A DNA stretch of 31,920 nucleotides. It comes from a virus. This document shows, one piece after another, positions 7,483-13,611 of this stretch. Position 1 is the stretch's first letter. The number at the start of each line of letters is the position of its first letter. A program made the translations under genes and the position numbers. The stretch spans positions 1 through 31,920 of IMG/VR virus record IMGVR_UViG_3300010430_000323; one strand, given 5' to 3'. The notes under the pieces are model-generated. The model was not told the origin of the DNA, ran no database searches, and saw only the letters and a program-made list of their open reading frames with translations.

Positions 7483-7596
7483 TTAAAACCAAGACCAAGA
7501 CCCAGACCTAGACCTAGACCAAGACCTAGACCAAGACCAAGACCTAGACCCAGACCTAGACCTATCGAATCCTTCTCTCATTACCGCCGCTATCAT
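7483..7596 (-). CDS. 37-aa ORF of Ser-Arg/Trp/Gly dipeptides over the hexamer array (doubtful)
   Basis: ATG 7596-7594 overlaps the TGA of the 119-aa gene (ATGA), and the frame stays open through the whole hexamer array to TAA 7485-7483. After an 11-residue start the peptide alternates R, W or G with Ser. Coupling to the upstream gene favours translation. Against it, the only variable base of the repeat is always codon position 1 and Ser is always TCT, which looks like a DNA-level repeat rather than selection on protein. I list it with low confidence. Confidence 0.25.
   Translation of the reverse strand: MIAAVMREGFDRSRSGSRSWSWSRSWSRSRSGSWSWF
7491..7562. repeat. Twelve tandem hexamers NAGACC / GGTCTN
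   Basis: There are twelve uninterrupted units. Read on the minus strand each is GGTCT plus A (5 units), T (5) or G (2), never C. Only the last base varies. The array lies between the conserved 119-aa gene and the TerL terminator, about 640 bases downstream of TerS. Candidate roles are a packaging (pac) or TerS-binding site or a replication iteron; the sequence does not decide between them. Confidence 0.9.
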
Positions 7597-7952
7597 ATTG
7601 TTTCATTTGGGAGTTCATAACTCCATTCTGTAGCATCTACAATAGCACCACGACCAACTATAACACTATTAGCAAACATTTCAACTTCAGAAAGTTTACC
7701 AGTAGTTAAGCATTCACTGAATTTACCAGTATCAGCAACCCACGAAGCACCAGAAAATAACAACTCTTTATCTGTTACCGCTTCTAATTGGCCTAACTGA
7801 ATCATTGTAACAGTTCTTATTAGGTACTTCTTACCTACTACCCAAACTGAATCAGTTCCGTTTACTTCGATTACATTTTTTTCAGTTTTTACACTGTCTT
7901 TAGGTACGTATGTTACGCCCTCAATTTTTAACTCTTCTACTTTTTTGTTCAT
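7593..7952 (-). CDS. Conserved phage protein upstream of TerL, unknown function
   Basis: The protein has 119 aa. It has a family-like core: YLIRTVTMIQLGQL (about 43-56), a GASWVADTGKF stretch, VGRGAIVDATEW, and ends SYELPNETI. From memory, proteins of this type occur near packaging genes in Bacteroidota phages, but no function is known to me. It is soluble, without signal peptide or TM segment. It has its own promoter at 7981-8012, and its stop overlaps the ATG of the dipeptide-repeat ORF. Confidence 0.75.
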   Translation of the reverse strand: MNKKVEELKIEGVTYVPKDSVKTEKNVIEVNGTDSVWVVGKKYLIRTVTMIQLGQLEAVTDKELLFSGASWVADTGKFSECLTTGKLSEVEMFANSVIVGRGAIVDATEWSYELPNETI

Positions 7953-7980
7953 AATAATTATTTATTGATTTATAATACTG

Positions 7981-8012
7981 TGAATATACAATATTATATA
8001 AGACGACACAAA
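7981..8012 (-). promoter_or_regulatory. Bacteroidota-type promoter A (upstream of the 119-aa gene)
   Basis: TTTG (8012-8009), 20 bases, TATATTCA (7988-7981). The spacer ends in TATATAATATTG, nearly identical to the spacers of promoters at 9554-9584 and 17367-17397, with the same 20-base distance. The expected start site is about 25 bases before the ATG at 7952. Confidence 0.65.
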
Positions 8013-8013
8013 C

Positions 8014-8202
8014 TTAAAACTCTTTTTTTACGCTTAAAGTTTTATAAGCTAACCAAGTTATACCTAACCACACTAAACCAAGCCAACTAAACAACGCTAT
8101 TAGTATTGATGTTAGTACATTACCTACTGTCCGCTTTCCGTTTAGTACAGCCCTTGAAACGAAGTAAGACGCTATACAACCTATTGCATAAACTAATATC
8201 AT
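8014..8202 (-). CDS. Small two-TM membrane protein
   Basis: The protein has 62 aa and two hydrophobic segments (about residues 2-19 and 29-53) separated by a basic loop with NGKRT, ending in a Lys-rich tail. The ATG overlaps the TerS stop by four bases, so the two are co-translated. Holins are small proteins of this build, but this gene is far from the lysis cassette and lies between packaging genes. Holin or membrane-located packaging helper are both guesses. Confidence 0.6.
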   Translation of the reverse strand: MILVYAIGCIASYFVSRAVLNGKRTVGNVLTSILIALFSWLGLVWLGITWLAYKTLSVKKEF

Positions 8203-8648
8203 TCTTCTTCGTTTTTTACGTCATTAATGAAGTTTAAAGTTTCTTCAGCTACTTCTTTTGATGCTACAACGATTTGCGTTTCTAGCTTGTCGCCCTTGGT
8301 TGTGTGGTCGCTTTGTATTCTATCAGTCCAGCCGTGATTACTCTTTAAGTTCATGATACCAGCACCAGTATTAATGTTTTCCTTTTTAATGTTCGTAAAA
8401 CAGTTAGCTTCGCAGTTGCGCTTCATTTTGTTTTTATACTTCTTTAACTCAGGAAATTTATCTACTAAATAATCAAATACATCAATATAGGTGTCTAAGT
8501 CTTTTGCTATTTCACCAATAAAATCGTAGTCTGTATTCTTTGATAACTCAACTGCATCGGTGAATAGTTTGGTTGCTTTTTCTATCGTCCACTTTTCAGC
8601 ATTAGTATTTCCCTCCATGCTATCACTTATCTTTTCGTTCTTTGTCAT
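8199..8648 (-). CDS. terS: Terminase small subunit
   Basis: The protein has 149 aa. It recognises phage DNA and recruits TerL. The family-like C-terminal signature is NTGAGIMNLKSNHGWTDR (about residues 92-109) followed by a charged acidic tail, as in gp3-type DNA packaging proteins. The N-terminal helical part would bind DNA, although no explicit HTH can be named by eye. It is separated from TerL by two small genes and the hexamer array. It has a promoter with -7 element TATATTTA ending four bases before the ATG, so its mRNA may be almost leaderless. Confidence 0.78.
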   Translation of the reverse strand: MTKNEKISDSMEGNTNAEKWTIEKATKLFTDAVELSKNTDYDFIGEIAKDLDTYIDVFDYLVDKFPELKKYKNKMKRNCEANCFTNIKKENINTGAGIMNLKSNHGWTDRIQSDHTTKGDKLETQIVVASKEVAEETLNFINDVKNEEE

Positions 8649-8652
8649 AAGG

Positions 8653-8682
8653 TAAATATACGAAATTATCTATTAATTCAAA
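8653..8682 (-). promoter_or_regulatory. Promoter of TerS
   Basis: TTTG (8682-8679), 18 bases, TATATTTA (8660-8653), then four bases to the TerS ATG. The motif fits the Bacteroidota consensus with one mismatch in the -7 element. The upstream element lies inside the end of the 65-aa gene. Confidence 0.5.
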
Positions 8683-8870
8683 TCTATTAGATCAGTACAG
8701 GCAAAAAAACCACCAAAGTAAACGATTAAACAGCAATCTTCGAGCTGGAAGAGTATTTCCGTAGCCTTTAAAACATCTATTTCTAGTTCATCAGCTACCA
8801 TTGAAGCGGTTATTGATGGGCGTTGTTTTACTAACCCTATACACTCCGCTATTAAACCTCTATCTAACAT
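8673..8870 (-). CDS. Small winged-helix-like protein
   Basis: The protein has 65 aa. The pattern ITASMVADELEIDVLKATEIL (helix-turn-helix spacing) followed by LIVYFGGFFACTDL (a two-strand wing) suggests a small winged-helix DNA-binding fold. A TATATTAA element lies four bases before the ATG, and a 12-bp palindrome TGTTTTAAAACA (8892-8903) lies just upstream, which may be its own operator. Function unknown; a transcription factor for the packaging genes is an inference from position. Confidence 0.55.
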   Translation of the reverse strand: MLDRGLIAECIGLVKQRPSITASMVADELEIDVLKATEILFQLEDCCLIVYFGGFFACTDLIDLN

Positions 8871-8891
8871 TTGTTTAATATACTGCTTTTA

Positions 8892-8903
8892 TGTTTTAAA
8901 ACA
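8892..8903. promoter_or_regulatory. Perfect 12-bp palindrome, operator candidate
   Basis: TGTTTTAAAACA is a perfect palindrome 22 bases upstream of the 65-aa winged-helix gene, beside the TATATTAA element. Being A/T-rich it can occur by chance; the position makes it a modest operator candidate. Confidence 0.35.
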
Positions 8904-9006
8904 GCTTTTACCTTGTTAAATGTCGTCTTTTTATACCTGTTATTTGATTAACTTTGGTTATGAATGAAGATTACCCATATTTAGATATTGCTTTAGGACA
9001 CAACGT

Positions 9007-9075
9007 TTAACTTTCGTGTGTTATTGCTATTATTAAAATTGTTATTATTAGTATCGCTGCTAGTATTAAACCCAT
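9007..9075 (-). CDS. 22-aa single-TM peptide
   Basis: ATG 9075-9073 shares one base with the TGA of the 65-aa coiled-coil gene (TGATG), and TAA is at 9009-9007. The peptide is almost entirely Ile, Leu and Ala with a short THES tail: one transmembrane helix. Translation coupling and composition support a real micro-protein. Function unknown. Confidence 0.45.
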   Translation of the reverse strand: MGLILAAILIITILIIAITHES

Positions 9076-9272
9076 CACTTTTGTTTTTTGGTTAATCCTT
9101 TAATCACTGATAAATTGCCTTCAATAAGTTTTTTGAATCGTCTTTTTTGTTCCTCTAAATCAATCGCAGTTAAAAAATTCTCTTTTATTAGTCGTTCAAT
9201 TTTTTTCTTTTTTTCGTTAAGCTCATCATGTATAATAAAAAGCCTTTCAATTTCTTTTAGTTTGTTTTCCAT
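9075..9272 (-). CDS. Small coiled-coil protein
   Basis: The protein has 65 aa, almost wholly helical and very rich in Lys and Glu with Leu/Ile spacing (KLKEIERLFIIHDELNEKK), so a coiled coil is likely. No family recognised. It lies in the early region between the 78-aa gene and a 22-aa TM peptide with which it overlaps by one base. Confidence 0.5.
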   Translation of the reverse strand: MENKLKEIERLFIIHDELNEKKKKIERLIKENFLTAIDLEEQKRRFKKLIEGNLSVIKGLTKKQK

Positions 9273-9313
9273 AATCTCTTTTGTTTTTAATTCCCCGAAT
9301 TAGTCGAGGGCTG

Positions 9314-9550
9314 TTAATGAAAATCTTCGTAACTAAAATGGTGCGCTAAGTGTTCAACCTCAACATTACGTTCAACGCTTTTAATTACCTCCCTGTTTGT
9401 AATTGGGTTACCTTCTAAATCAAATACGCTTTCTACTTCTGCTTGAACGCAAGTTATTTCATCAGTTGATAAACCTTGAAGGCTTAAATCAACATCATAC
9501 TTAATTCCGTTTGCTTCGATTTCTGTTTGTATTAGTTTAGTTGCTTCCAT
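9314..9550 (-). CDS. Small acidic early protein, unknown
   Basis: The protein has 78 aa, acidic, ending AHHFSYEDFH. There is no TM segment or recognised motif. The -7 element of promoter B (TATATTGC) ends three bases before the ATG, so the transcript would begin at or next to the start codon. The start is fixed by this promoter geometry. Confidence 0.6.
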   Translation of the reverse strand: MEATKLIQTEIEANGIKYDVDLSLQGLSTDEITCVQAEVESVFDLEGNPITNREVIKSVERNVEVEHLAHHFSYEDFH

Positions 9551-9553
9551 ACT

Positions 9554-9584
9554 GCAATATACAATATTATATATTACTGTGCAA
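9554..9584 (-). promoter_or_regulatory. Bacteroidota-type promoter B
   Basis: TTG (9584-9582), 20 bases, TATATTGC (9561-9554), then AGT and the ATG of the 78-aa gene. The spacer ends ATATATAATATTG, as in promoter A, and nearly as in promoter C. The predicted mRNA is leaderless. Confidence 0.65.
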
Positions 9585-9619
9585 CTATTATTTTAAATAA
9601 TCGTCTAATTCGCTTGGTT

Positions 9620-9901
9620 TTAACCTCTATATTTCCAGCAGTAATTACTTCTACCGTAAGAACCTTGTTTTTTATTACCTGTCTGAACTAAAAACCCTTG
9701 ATTAGTCGCGTTTGTAATAGCCCTTCGAACACTAGTTAAAGGTGTGTTAATGTTGAATATTTCCCTTAGTACTTCAGGTGGTGTTAACTCCTTTCATTTG
9801 TTAGACTTAAAGAAGTCAACAATTCTATCCTGTTGATTGATTGCTTTGTTCATTAATTCCCGTAAATCTTCGCCTTGTTCGTTGGTTGTGTTGTAATACA
9901 T
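9620..9901 (-). pseudogene. Winged-helix protein gene interrupted by in-frame UGA
   Basis: From ATG 9901 the frame reads 35 codons to TGA at 9796-9794, then continues in the same frame for 57 sense codons to TAA 9622-9620. The second part (KELTPPEVLREIF, PLTSVRRAITNATNQGFLV, then GSYGRSNYCWKY) has the look of a phage winged-helix protein: recognition helix with TSVRRA, then a wing. The two parts fit one protein of about 93 aa. Other genes here end in TGA, so the code is standard. This is a nonsense mutation, a sequencing error, or stop read-through. Confidence 0.7.
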
Positions 9902-9923
9902 GATTTTTGTTTTTAATTGTTTG

Positions 9924-10265
9924 TTAATAAAGTTCTATTTTAATTTTGTGTTGCGCTTCAATTAGCTTTTTTTTCAGGTTAAATAAAGGCGTGGTTCTAA
10001 ACTTTTTAGTTTTTTTATCATAACCCTTAACATCTTCTACCCTTCTTGATCCATCATTGTTTACTATAACATAGTCAGCGACATACTTAAACATTTTTTT
10101 ACCATCCACTAAATAAATAAATGGTACTTGATGCACAAACGATTGAATTTCACCAGCTTTAATGAGTAAGATTAATTCGTCGTATCGCTTCTTTTCCTTT
10201 TTACTATCGAATTTAATACCGTAGGCAAGGACTTTTACAGCCCCGTATTTGTTTCTTTTAATCAT
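9924..10265 (-). CDS. DUF1064-type phage endonuclease-like protein
   Basis: The protein has 113 aa. It fits the DUF1064 family, small phage proteins with a PD-(D/E)XK-like core thought to act as junction or recombination endonucleases. Visible motif residues are FDSKKEKKRYDEL (19-31, Glu24), YVADYVI (61-67, Asp64) and VEDVKG (76-81, Glu77 and Lys80), then a basic C-terminal region. It fits the neighbouring replication genes. The ATG overlaps the zinc-ribbon gene stop by four bases. Confidence 0.75.
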   Translation of the reverse strand: MIKRNKYGAVKVLAYGIKFDSKKEKKRYDELILLIKAGEIQSFVHQVPFIYLVDGKKMFKYVADYVIVNNDGSRRVEDVKGYDKKTKKFRTTPLFNLKKKLIEAQHKIKIELY

Positions 10266-10507
10266 TCTTCAATATGTATTTTAATTTTTTCCCAACCATT
10301 ACCATAATCAACTTGAATTGTTGATCCCAGAGAACCTTTGTTTTGGTGTAGCCTAATATCTTTTATGATTGTTGTTTTTTCTAGCTCCCAAACAGAACTA
10401 CAAACATCACATTGATAAAATGTAAATTCTTTAGGATAGTTTTTTAAAGGCTTTTGTAAATGTTTTCCCTCTTTACAGTTAGGGCATTTTACTACATTGT
10501 TTTTCAT
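10262..10507 (-). CDS. Small zinc-ribbon protein
   Basis: The protein has 81 aa. Two Cys pairs, CPNC (C8, C11) and CDVC (C33, C36), about 21 residues apart form a typical zinc ribbon. The C-terminal half is strand-rich (GSTIQVDYGNGWEKIKIHIEE). It overlaps its neighbours on both sides by four bases. It may bind nucleic acid or protein; a specific role cannot be given. Confidence 0.65.
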   Translation of the reverse strand: MKNNVVKCPNCKEGKHLQKPLKNYPKEFTFYQCDVCSSVWELEKTTIIKDIRLHQNKGSLGSTIQVDYGNGWEKIKIHIEE

Positions 10508-11346
10508 AATTCTTTAGCTATTAGTTTAATATCCCTTTTGTTTTTATGTAAGTTCAAAATGTAATCATAAAAATACAATACCGCTGCACGTTCTAAAATC
10601 TTAAAGTGCATAGTGTTGCTTTTTCCGCTGTTCATTTCTTTAACGCTTTCCATAAACTTTAAAATTGGTTTATGTGATTGGTGATCCTTTTTAGCGTCAT
10701 TATAAAGGTCTTTTTCTGCTAAATCAAAATAATGTTTTTCTTCTTCTTCTGTAACATTAAAAAGTTTAGCTCTTAAAAATATTTGATAAAGCTGTTTAGC
10801 TATAAACCTATCAACATCAAAAAAACCTTTTTCTTTTATTTCCTTGTAAGGCTTAAAAAGACAGTTGTTTAAAAAATTAGTTCTTGCTTCGTTCCTGTCT
10901 TCTTGTGTTGCTATCAACTCTTCTTTTGGCCGGTCTTTTAGTTCTTTAGCTAGTGCTTTGTTTCTTAGATCCCTATGAGCTATTAGAACCTGTCCTAAAT
11001 AAGCCGCTGTAATTTTCCCGTACTTATCAGCTTCAACATTCAGTTTACCAGCTACTAACTTATCAAAAGCGTCTTCAATTTCTTCTGGTGAAAAATCCTT
11101 AAAACTTTTAATTAAGGTTTCTTTTAAAACAAAATATTCTTCGTCTGTTGGCGCTACTTTACTGCCTAACATCAACGAGCATTTAGCTAAAGTCATTCTT
11201 GTTTTAGTCCAAAAAACCTTGTTATCTTCTGCAAAGTCCCTAATTTTTAGAGTTCCGTTGTAAAGAGTTACCGTTTTATCAACAAACGTCTGTACTGCCT
11301 TTGAAGAATTTATCTGTAAAAGATTCTTGTTGTCCTGTTTTTCCAT
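10504..11346 (-). CDS. Replication-region protein, unknown (possible helicase-loader-type)
   Basis: The protein has 280 aa, helical, Lys- and Glu-rich. The stretch KLVAGKLNVEADKYGKITAA followed by YLGQVLIAHRDLRNKAL (about 111-147) is the best ordered part. I recall similar proteins after replication-initiator genes in Bacteroidota phages but cannot name a family. No Walker A motif is present, so it is not an ATPase loader of the DnaC type. Its ATG lies 68 bases inside the end of the upstream gene in another frame, an unusually long overlap; a later start (MTLAKC) is possible. Confidence 0.55.
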   Translation of the reverse strand: MEKQDNKNLLQINSSKAVQTFVDKTVTLYNGTLKIRDFAEDNKVFWTKTRMTLAKCSLMLGSKVAPTDEEYFVLKETLIKSFKDFSPEEIEDAFDKLVAGKLNVEADKYGKITAAYLGQVLIAHRDLRNKALAKELKDRPKEELIATQEDRNEARTNFLNNCLFKPYKEIKEKGFFDVDRFIAKQLYQIFLRAKLFNVTEEEEKHYFDLAEKDLYNDAKKDHQSHKPILKFMESVKEMNSGKSNTMHFKILERAAVLYFYDYILNLHKNKRDIKLIAKEL

Positions 11347-12016
11347 TGCTTATAATTATTTCGTCGTTAAAAGATTTGTTATTGAGATAAGTTGACGGAT
11401 CTTTTCTAAACTTTTTGTCTGGTGTTGAGATTACGTAATTTGGAAGGTGCGAAAAAACCTTTTCCATTTCTTCATATTTTAAGGTCGAGAATTTTTTAAA
11501 GCATTTTTCCCTATTGGTTTTCTTATCGTATAAATCCCAAAAGCGATTAAATAAATCGAACACCTTTAGTTCTTTTTCTTTTCTTATTCTTTTCTCTTCT
11601 TCTTCTTTTCTCTTCTTATTCTTAATGGTTGGTTTTTCGTTGAACGTAATTTCAACGGGCGTTGCTTTTTCGTTGGATTCTCGATGACGTTTTTCTGCTC
11701 TTTTAGCCGCTGATTTCTTACCCGCTTCACTATTCTTTTTACTTACCGAATCCCTTTCTACCATTTGGTTATCTAAGAAATCGATAATAACAAATTCTTC
11801 TTCAAGTTTTATTATTTCTTCATCAAATAAAACCTTTAATTCTTTTTTACTGCGAATCTTCTTTTCAAGTTGCGTTTTTAAAACGTTGCCTTGTTTTGAC
11901 CAATAAAAGCAACAAACATTAATAAAAACACCTTGAACTGAATAATTTTCTAGTGTAATTGATCCGTTTGCCCATTCACCTGTAAAGAATTTGAAGTATG
12001 GTAATTTTTCTGCCAT
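11279..12016 (-). CDS. Replication initiator/DnaD-like protein
   Basis: The protein has 245 aa. The N-terminal domain has YFKFFTGEWANGSITLEN (6-23) and QGVFINVCCFYWS, the pattern of the DUF4373/Lin1244-type winged-helix domain of phage replication initiators. A long Lys/Glu-rich linker follows (about 95-150), then a C-terminal domain with FNRFWDLYDKKTNREKC and a DPSTYLNN motif typical of DnaD-like or replisome-organizer proteins. It probably opens or marks the origin and recruits the host helicase. An operator-like element lies directly before the ATG. Confidence 0.65.
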   Translation of the reverse strand: MAEKLPYFKFFTGEWANGSITLENYSVQGVFINVCCFYWSKQGNVLKTQLEKKIRSKKELKVLFDEEIIKLEEEFVIIDFLDNQMVERDSVSKKNSEAGKKSAAKRAEKRHRESNEKATPVEITFNEKPTIKNKKRKEEEEKRIRKEKELKVFDLFNRFWDLYDKKTNREKCFKKFSTLKYEEMEKVFSHLPNYVISTPDKKFRKDPSTYLNNKSFNDEIIISNGKTGQQESFTDKFFKGSTDVC

Positions 12017-12033
12017 GATACTTTTTAGTTTAC
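12017..12033 (-). promoter_or_regulatory. Operator-like element before the replication initiator
   Basis: The minus strand reads GTAAACTAAAAAGTATC directly before the ATG. It matches the operator at 14938-14955 in GTAAAC-Y-AAAAAGT and weakly in the second half. I see no clear -7 element in the expected place here. Confidence 0.4.
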
Positions 12034-12050
12034 TTTATTTACAAATTTTT

Positions 12051-12218
12051 TTAAGCTAATCCAAGCCCTTTTAAAATACTTACTTCTTCTGGCTTAAACT
12101 CTTTATCCTTTAACCTAGAATAAAACGTTTTCTTTGATACTCCTAGTTGTTCAATTAACCAACTCTTTTTAATTCCTTTGGATTTTATCGCTTCTTGTAT
12201 ATTTGATACTTTAATCAT
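12051..12218 (-). CDS. Small Cro-like HTH protein
   Basis: The protein has 55 aa. It is a compact helix-turn-helix domain: IQEAIKSKGIKKSWLIEQLG, then VSKKTFYSRLKDKEF (recognition helix), then a last helix with SILKGLGL. This is the build of Cro or XRE-type repressors reduced to the DNA-binding part. It lies between the MazG-like gene and the replication initiator. Its own promoter (-7 element TAAATTTA five bases before the ATG) overlaps an operator-like repeat, so autoregulation is plausible. Confidence 0.7.
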   Translation of the reverse strand: MIKVSNIQEAIKSKGIKKSWLIEQLGVSKKTFYSRLKDKEFKPEEVSILKGLGLA

Positions 12219-12223
12219 AATTG

Positions 12224-12246
12224 TAAATTTACACTTTTTAGTTTAG
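12224..12246 (-). promoter_or_regulatory. Promoter/operator of the Cro-like HTH gene
   Basis: The minus strand reads CTAAACTAAAAAGTGTAAATTTA. The first 18 bases match the operator at 14938-14955 (GTAAACCAAAAAGTTTAC), and the -7 element TAAATTTA lies at the same relative position as TACATTTG there. GTAAATTTAC (12223-12232) is also a perfect 10-bp palindrome. Confidence 0.5.
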
Positions 12247-12248
12247 AT

Positions 12249-12500
12249 TTAACGTTTTTCGTTAATTTTAATTTTATTAATTAGTTCTTTTTCAATGTCT
12301 ATTTTATAATGTTCTGCCATGTTTAACGCTACTAATATAACATCAGCAAGTTCTTCGCGTAGGTTTTGTGCTGATTTATTATGATGAAGCTCGTTAACTT
12401 CTTCATACAGCTTTGATATGAAGTGTTTAAAACGTGTTTTATCGTTAATAAGCCCCCTTTTAACTATACTTTTGTAGTTTCTTTTTATTAAATACCTCAT
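12249..12500 (-). CDS. MazG-like nucleotide pyrophosphohydrolase
   Basis: The protein has 83 aa. All-helical MazG-type motif: EEVNE (33-37) in the first helix and LREELADVILVALNMAEHY (47-65) in the second, giving the ExxE plus ExxD metal-binding set (E34, E37, E50, D53). The family hydrolyses NTPs or dNTPs to monophosphates. In phages it may alter the nucleotide pool or lower alarmone signals. It is the last gene of the PAPS-reductase-like operon, starting directly after the 87-aa gene. Confidence 0.78.
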   Translation of the reverse strand: MRYLIKRNYKSIVKRGLINDKTRFKHFISKLYEEVNELHHNKSAQNLREELADVILVALNMAEHYKIDIEKELINKIKINEKR

Positions 12501-12764
12501 TTAAAATAATCTTAATTGTTTTGGTTTTCCGTTTTTTCTTTGCTCTATTTCAACCCTTTTAAAATCGCTGTAATATTTACTTTTCTTAGGTGTAAAACCT
12601 AAAGTTTTTAAACATAAATCATTTTTTAAAATCGCTGAACATATTTCTTTGTAAGATGGAGCTTTATTTAATTGACTTAATCTTGATGGTATTTCCTGAG
12701 GTATTCCATCAAAATAACAACGTTTTTCCCACATCTTTATGTAATTCAAAATATTTTCTTTCAT
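12501..12764 (-). CDS. Stand-alone homologue of the C-terminal tail of the PAPS-reductase-like protein
   Basis: The protein has 87 aa. Residues 36-57 (PSYKEIC then LKNDLCLKTLGF) align without gaps with residues 388-409 of the PAPS-reductase-like protein (PTYKRMC then MKNDHLCKTMGF), with 12 of 22 positions identical by my count. The N-terminal half carries WEKRCYFDGIPQEIP, with Cys and Gly-Ile-Pro. This is a shared partner-binding or nucleic-acid-binding module. It overlaps the 132-aa gene by 56 bases and abuts the MazG-like gene. Confidence 0.6.
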   Translation of the reverse strand: MKENILNYIKMWEKRCYFDGIPQEIPSRLSQLNKAPSYKEICSAILKNDLCLKTLGFTPKKSKYYSDFKRVEIEQRKNGKPKQLRLF

Positions 12765-13107
12765 ACAATAATATTATTTTATCAGCTATTAAATTAGCTT
12801 TTACTTTAGTTAATTGATCTAATCCGTTCCATGCTTTACGAGTTAATAACTCAGGTACTTTATAAGCGTAACAACAAGCTGCTTGACCTATCCAAGATTG
12901 CCTATTGCTATTCTTATTGCTTAAATTAACATCTGTTGAAATTTTCCAGTTTTCCAAAACCTGAATAGATATTTTGTAAAACTCTTTTTCATTACTTAAT
13001 AATTCAGAGGCTTTTTTAATTAATGTTAATTCATTTTTAAATGAAGTGTCAAACATTCCGTTTTTAAAATCTTCCCATTCTGTATATTTGTGATAAATTT
13101 GAATCAT
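12709..13107 (-). CDS. Conserved companion of the ParB-like gene, unknown
   Basis: The protein has 132 aa. A characteristic core is SWIGQAACCYAYKVPELLTR followed by KAWNGL (71-96), then an ANLIADKII helix. From memory, this protein type accompanies ParB-like/PAPS-reductase-like pairs in phages, with no known function. It overlaps the ParB-like gene by four bases and the 87-aa gene by 56 bases. Confidence 0.6.
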   Translation of the reverse strand: MIQIYHKYTEWEDFKNGMFDTSFKNELTLIKKASELLSNEKEFYKISIQVLENWKISTDVNLSNKNSNRQSWIGQAACCYAYKVPELLTRKAWNGLDQLTKVKANLIADKIILLYERKYFELHKDVGKTLLF

Positions 13108-13610
13108 TGTTCTTGTGAAAATTCTTTATTTAAAAACAAAGCAGCTAAACCAGTAACTTGTTTAAGCCTTAATAATTCGTCTTTATCCATTCCAATATGC
13201 TTTAATATCCAAGCGTCCGACATTCCACTTTCTACTAATTCAGCTACAATATTACTCATTAATTCAATTGAATGATTACCTCTAGCCCTATTGTGACGAA
13301 TAGTTGAAGCCATTCTATCACCTTGTTCTTTATCAATTACTGAAACAGGTAAAAAACCTTCTTCACGTTCAAATATTCTTTTTGATGTTTTTAAAGTTGT
13401 GTACCTGTGATAGCCATCAACAATCTCATAAACATCTTCTTCTTTCAAGTAATAACAAACTACTGGCATAGTATAACCATCCTCCCAAATAGATGTTTCA
13501 AGTAGTTTCATTTCAGGAGGTGCAACGCTGTTAGGATTGTAACTATTAGCCCTAATTTTATCAATGTGTATTCTTTTTACGTCGTAAACTGGTGATTTGT
13601 AATTTTTCAT
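13104..13610 (-). CDS. ParB-like (IbrB-type) protein
   Basis: The protein has 168 aa. ParB/Srx-fold N-terminal domain: KIRANSYNPNSVAPPEM (18-34), VDGYHRY (64-70) and TIRHNRARGNHS (103-114), then a helical part MSDAWILKHIGMDKDELL resembling a small HTH. IbrB of E. coli has this build and acts with IbrA, a PP-loop protein like the gene directly upstream here. ParB-fold proteins can be CTP-dependent or nuclease-like; which applies cannot be told by eye. It starts two bases after its partner stops. Confidence 0.75.
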   Translation of the reverse strand: MKNYKSPVYDVKRIHIDKIRANSYNPNSVAPPEMKLLETSIWEDGYTMPVVCYYLKEEDVYEIVDGYHRYTTLKTSKRIFEREEGFLPVSVIDKEQGDRMASTIRHNRARGNHSIELMSNIVAELVESGMSDAWILKHIGMDKDELLRLKQVTGLAALFLNKEFSQEQ

Positions 13611-13611
13611 T

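Noticed and set aside
7491-7562. CRISPR or telomere-type array
   Set aside because: Units are six bases with no spacers and no associated genes; a simple tandem array is the correct description.
9291-9310. Hairpin CCCTCGA with TCGGGG as a terminator upstream of 9272
   Set aside because: The stem needs a bulge and is not followed by a T-tract, so it is not convincing.
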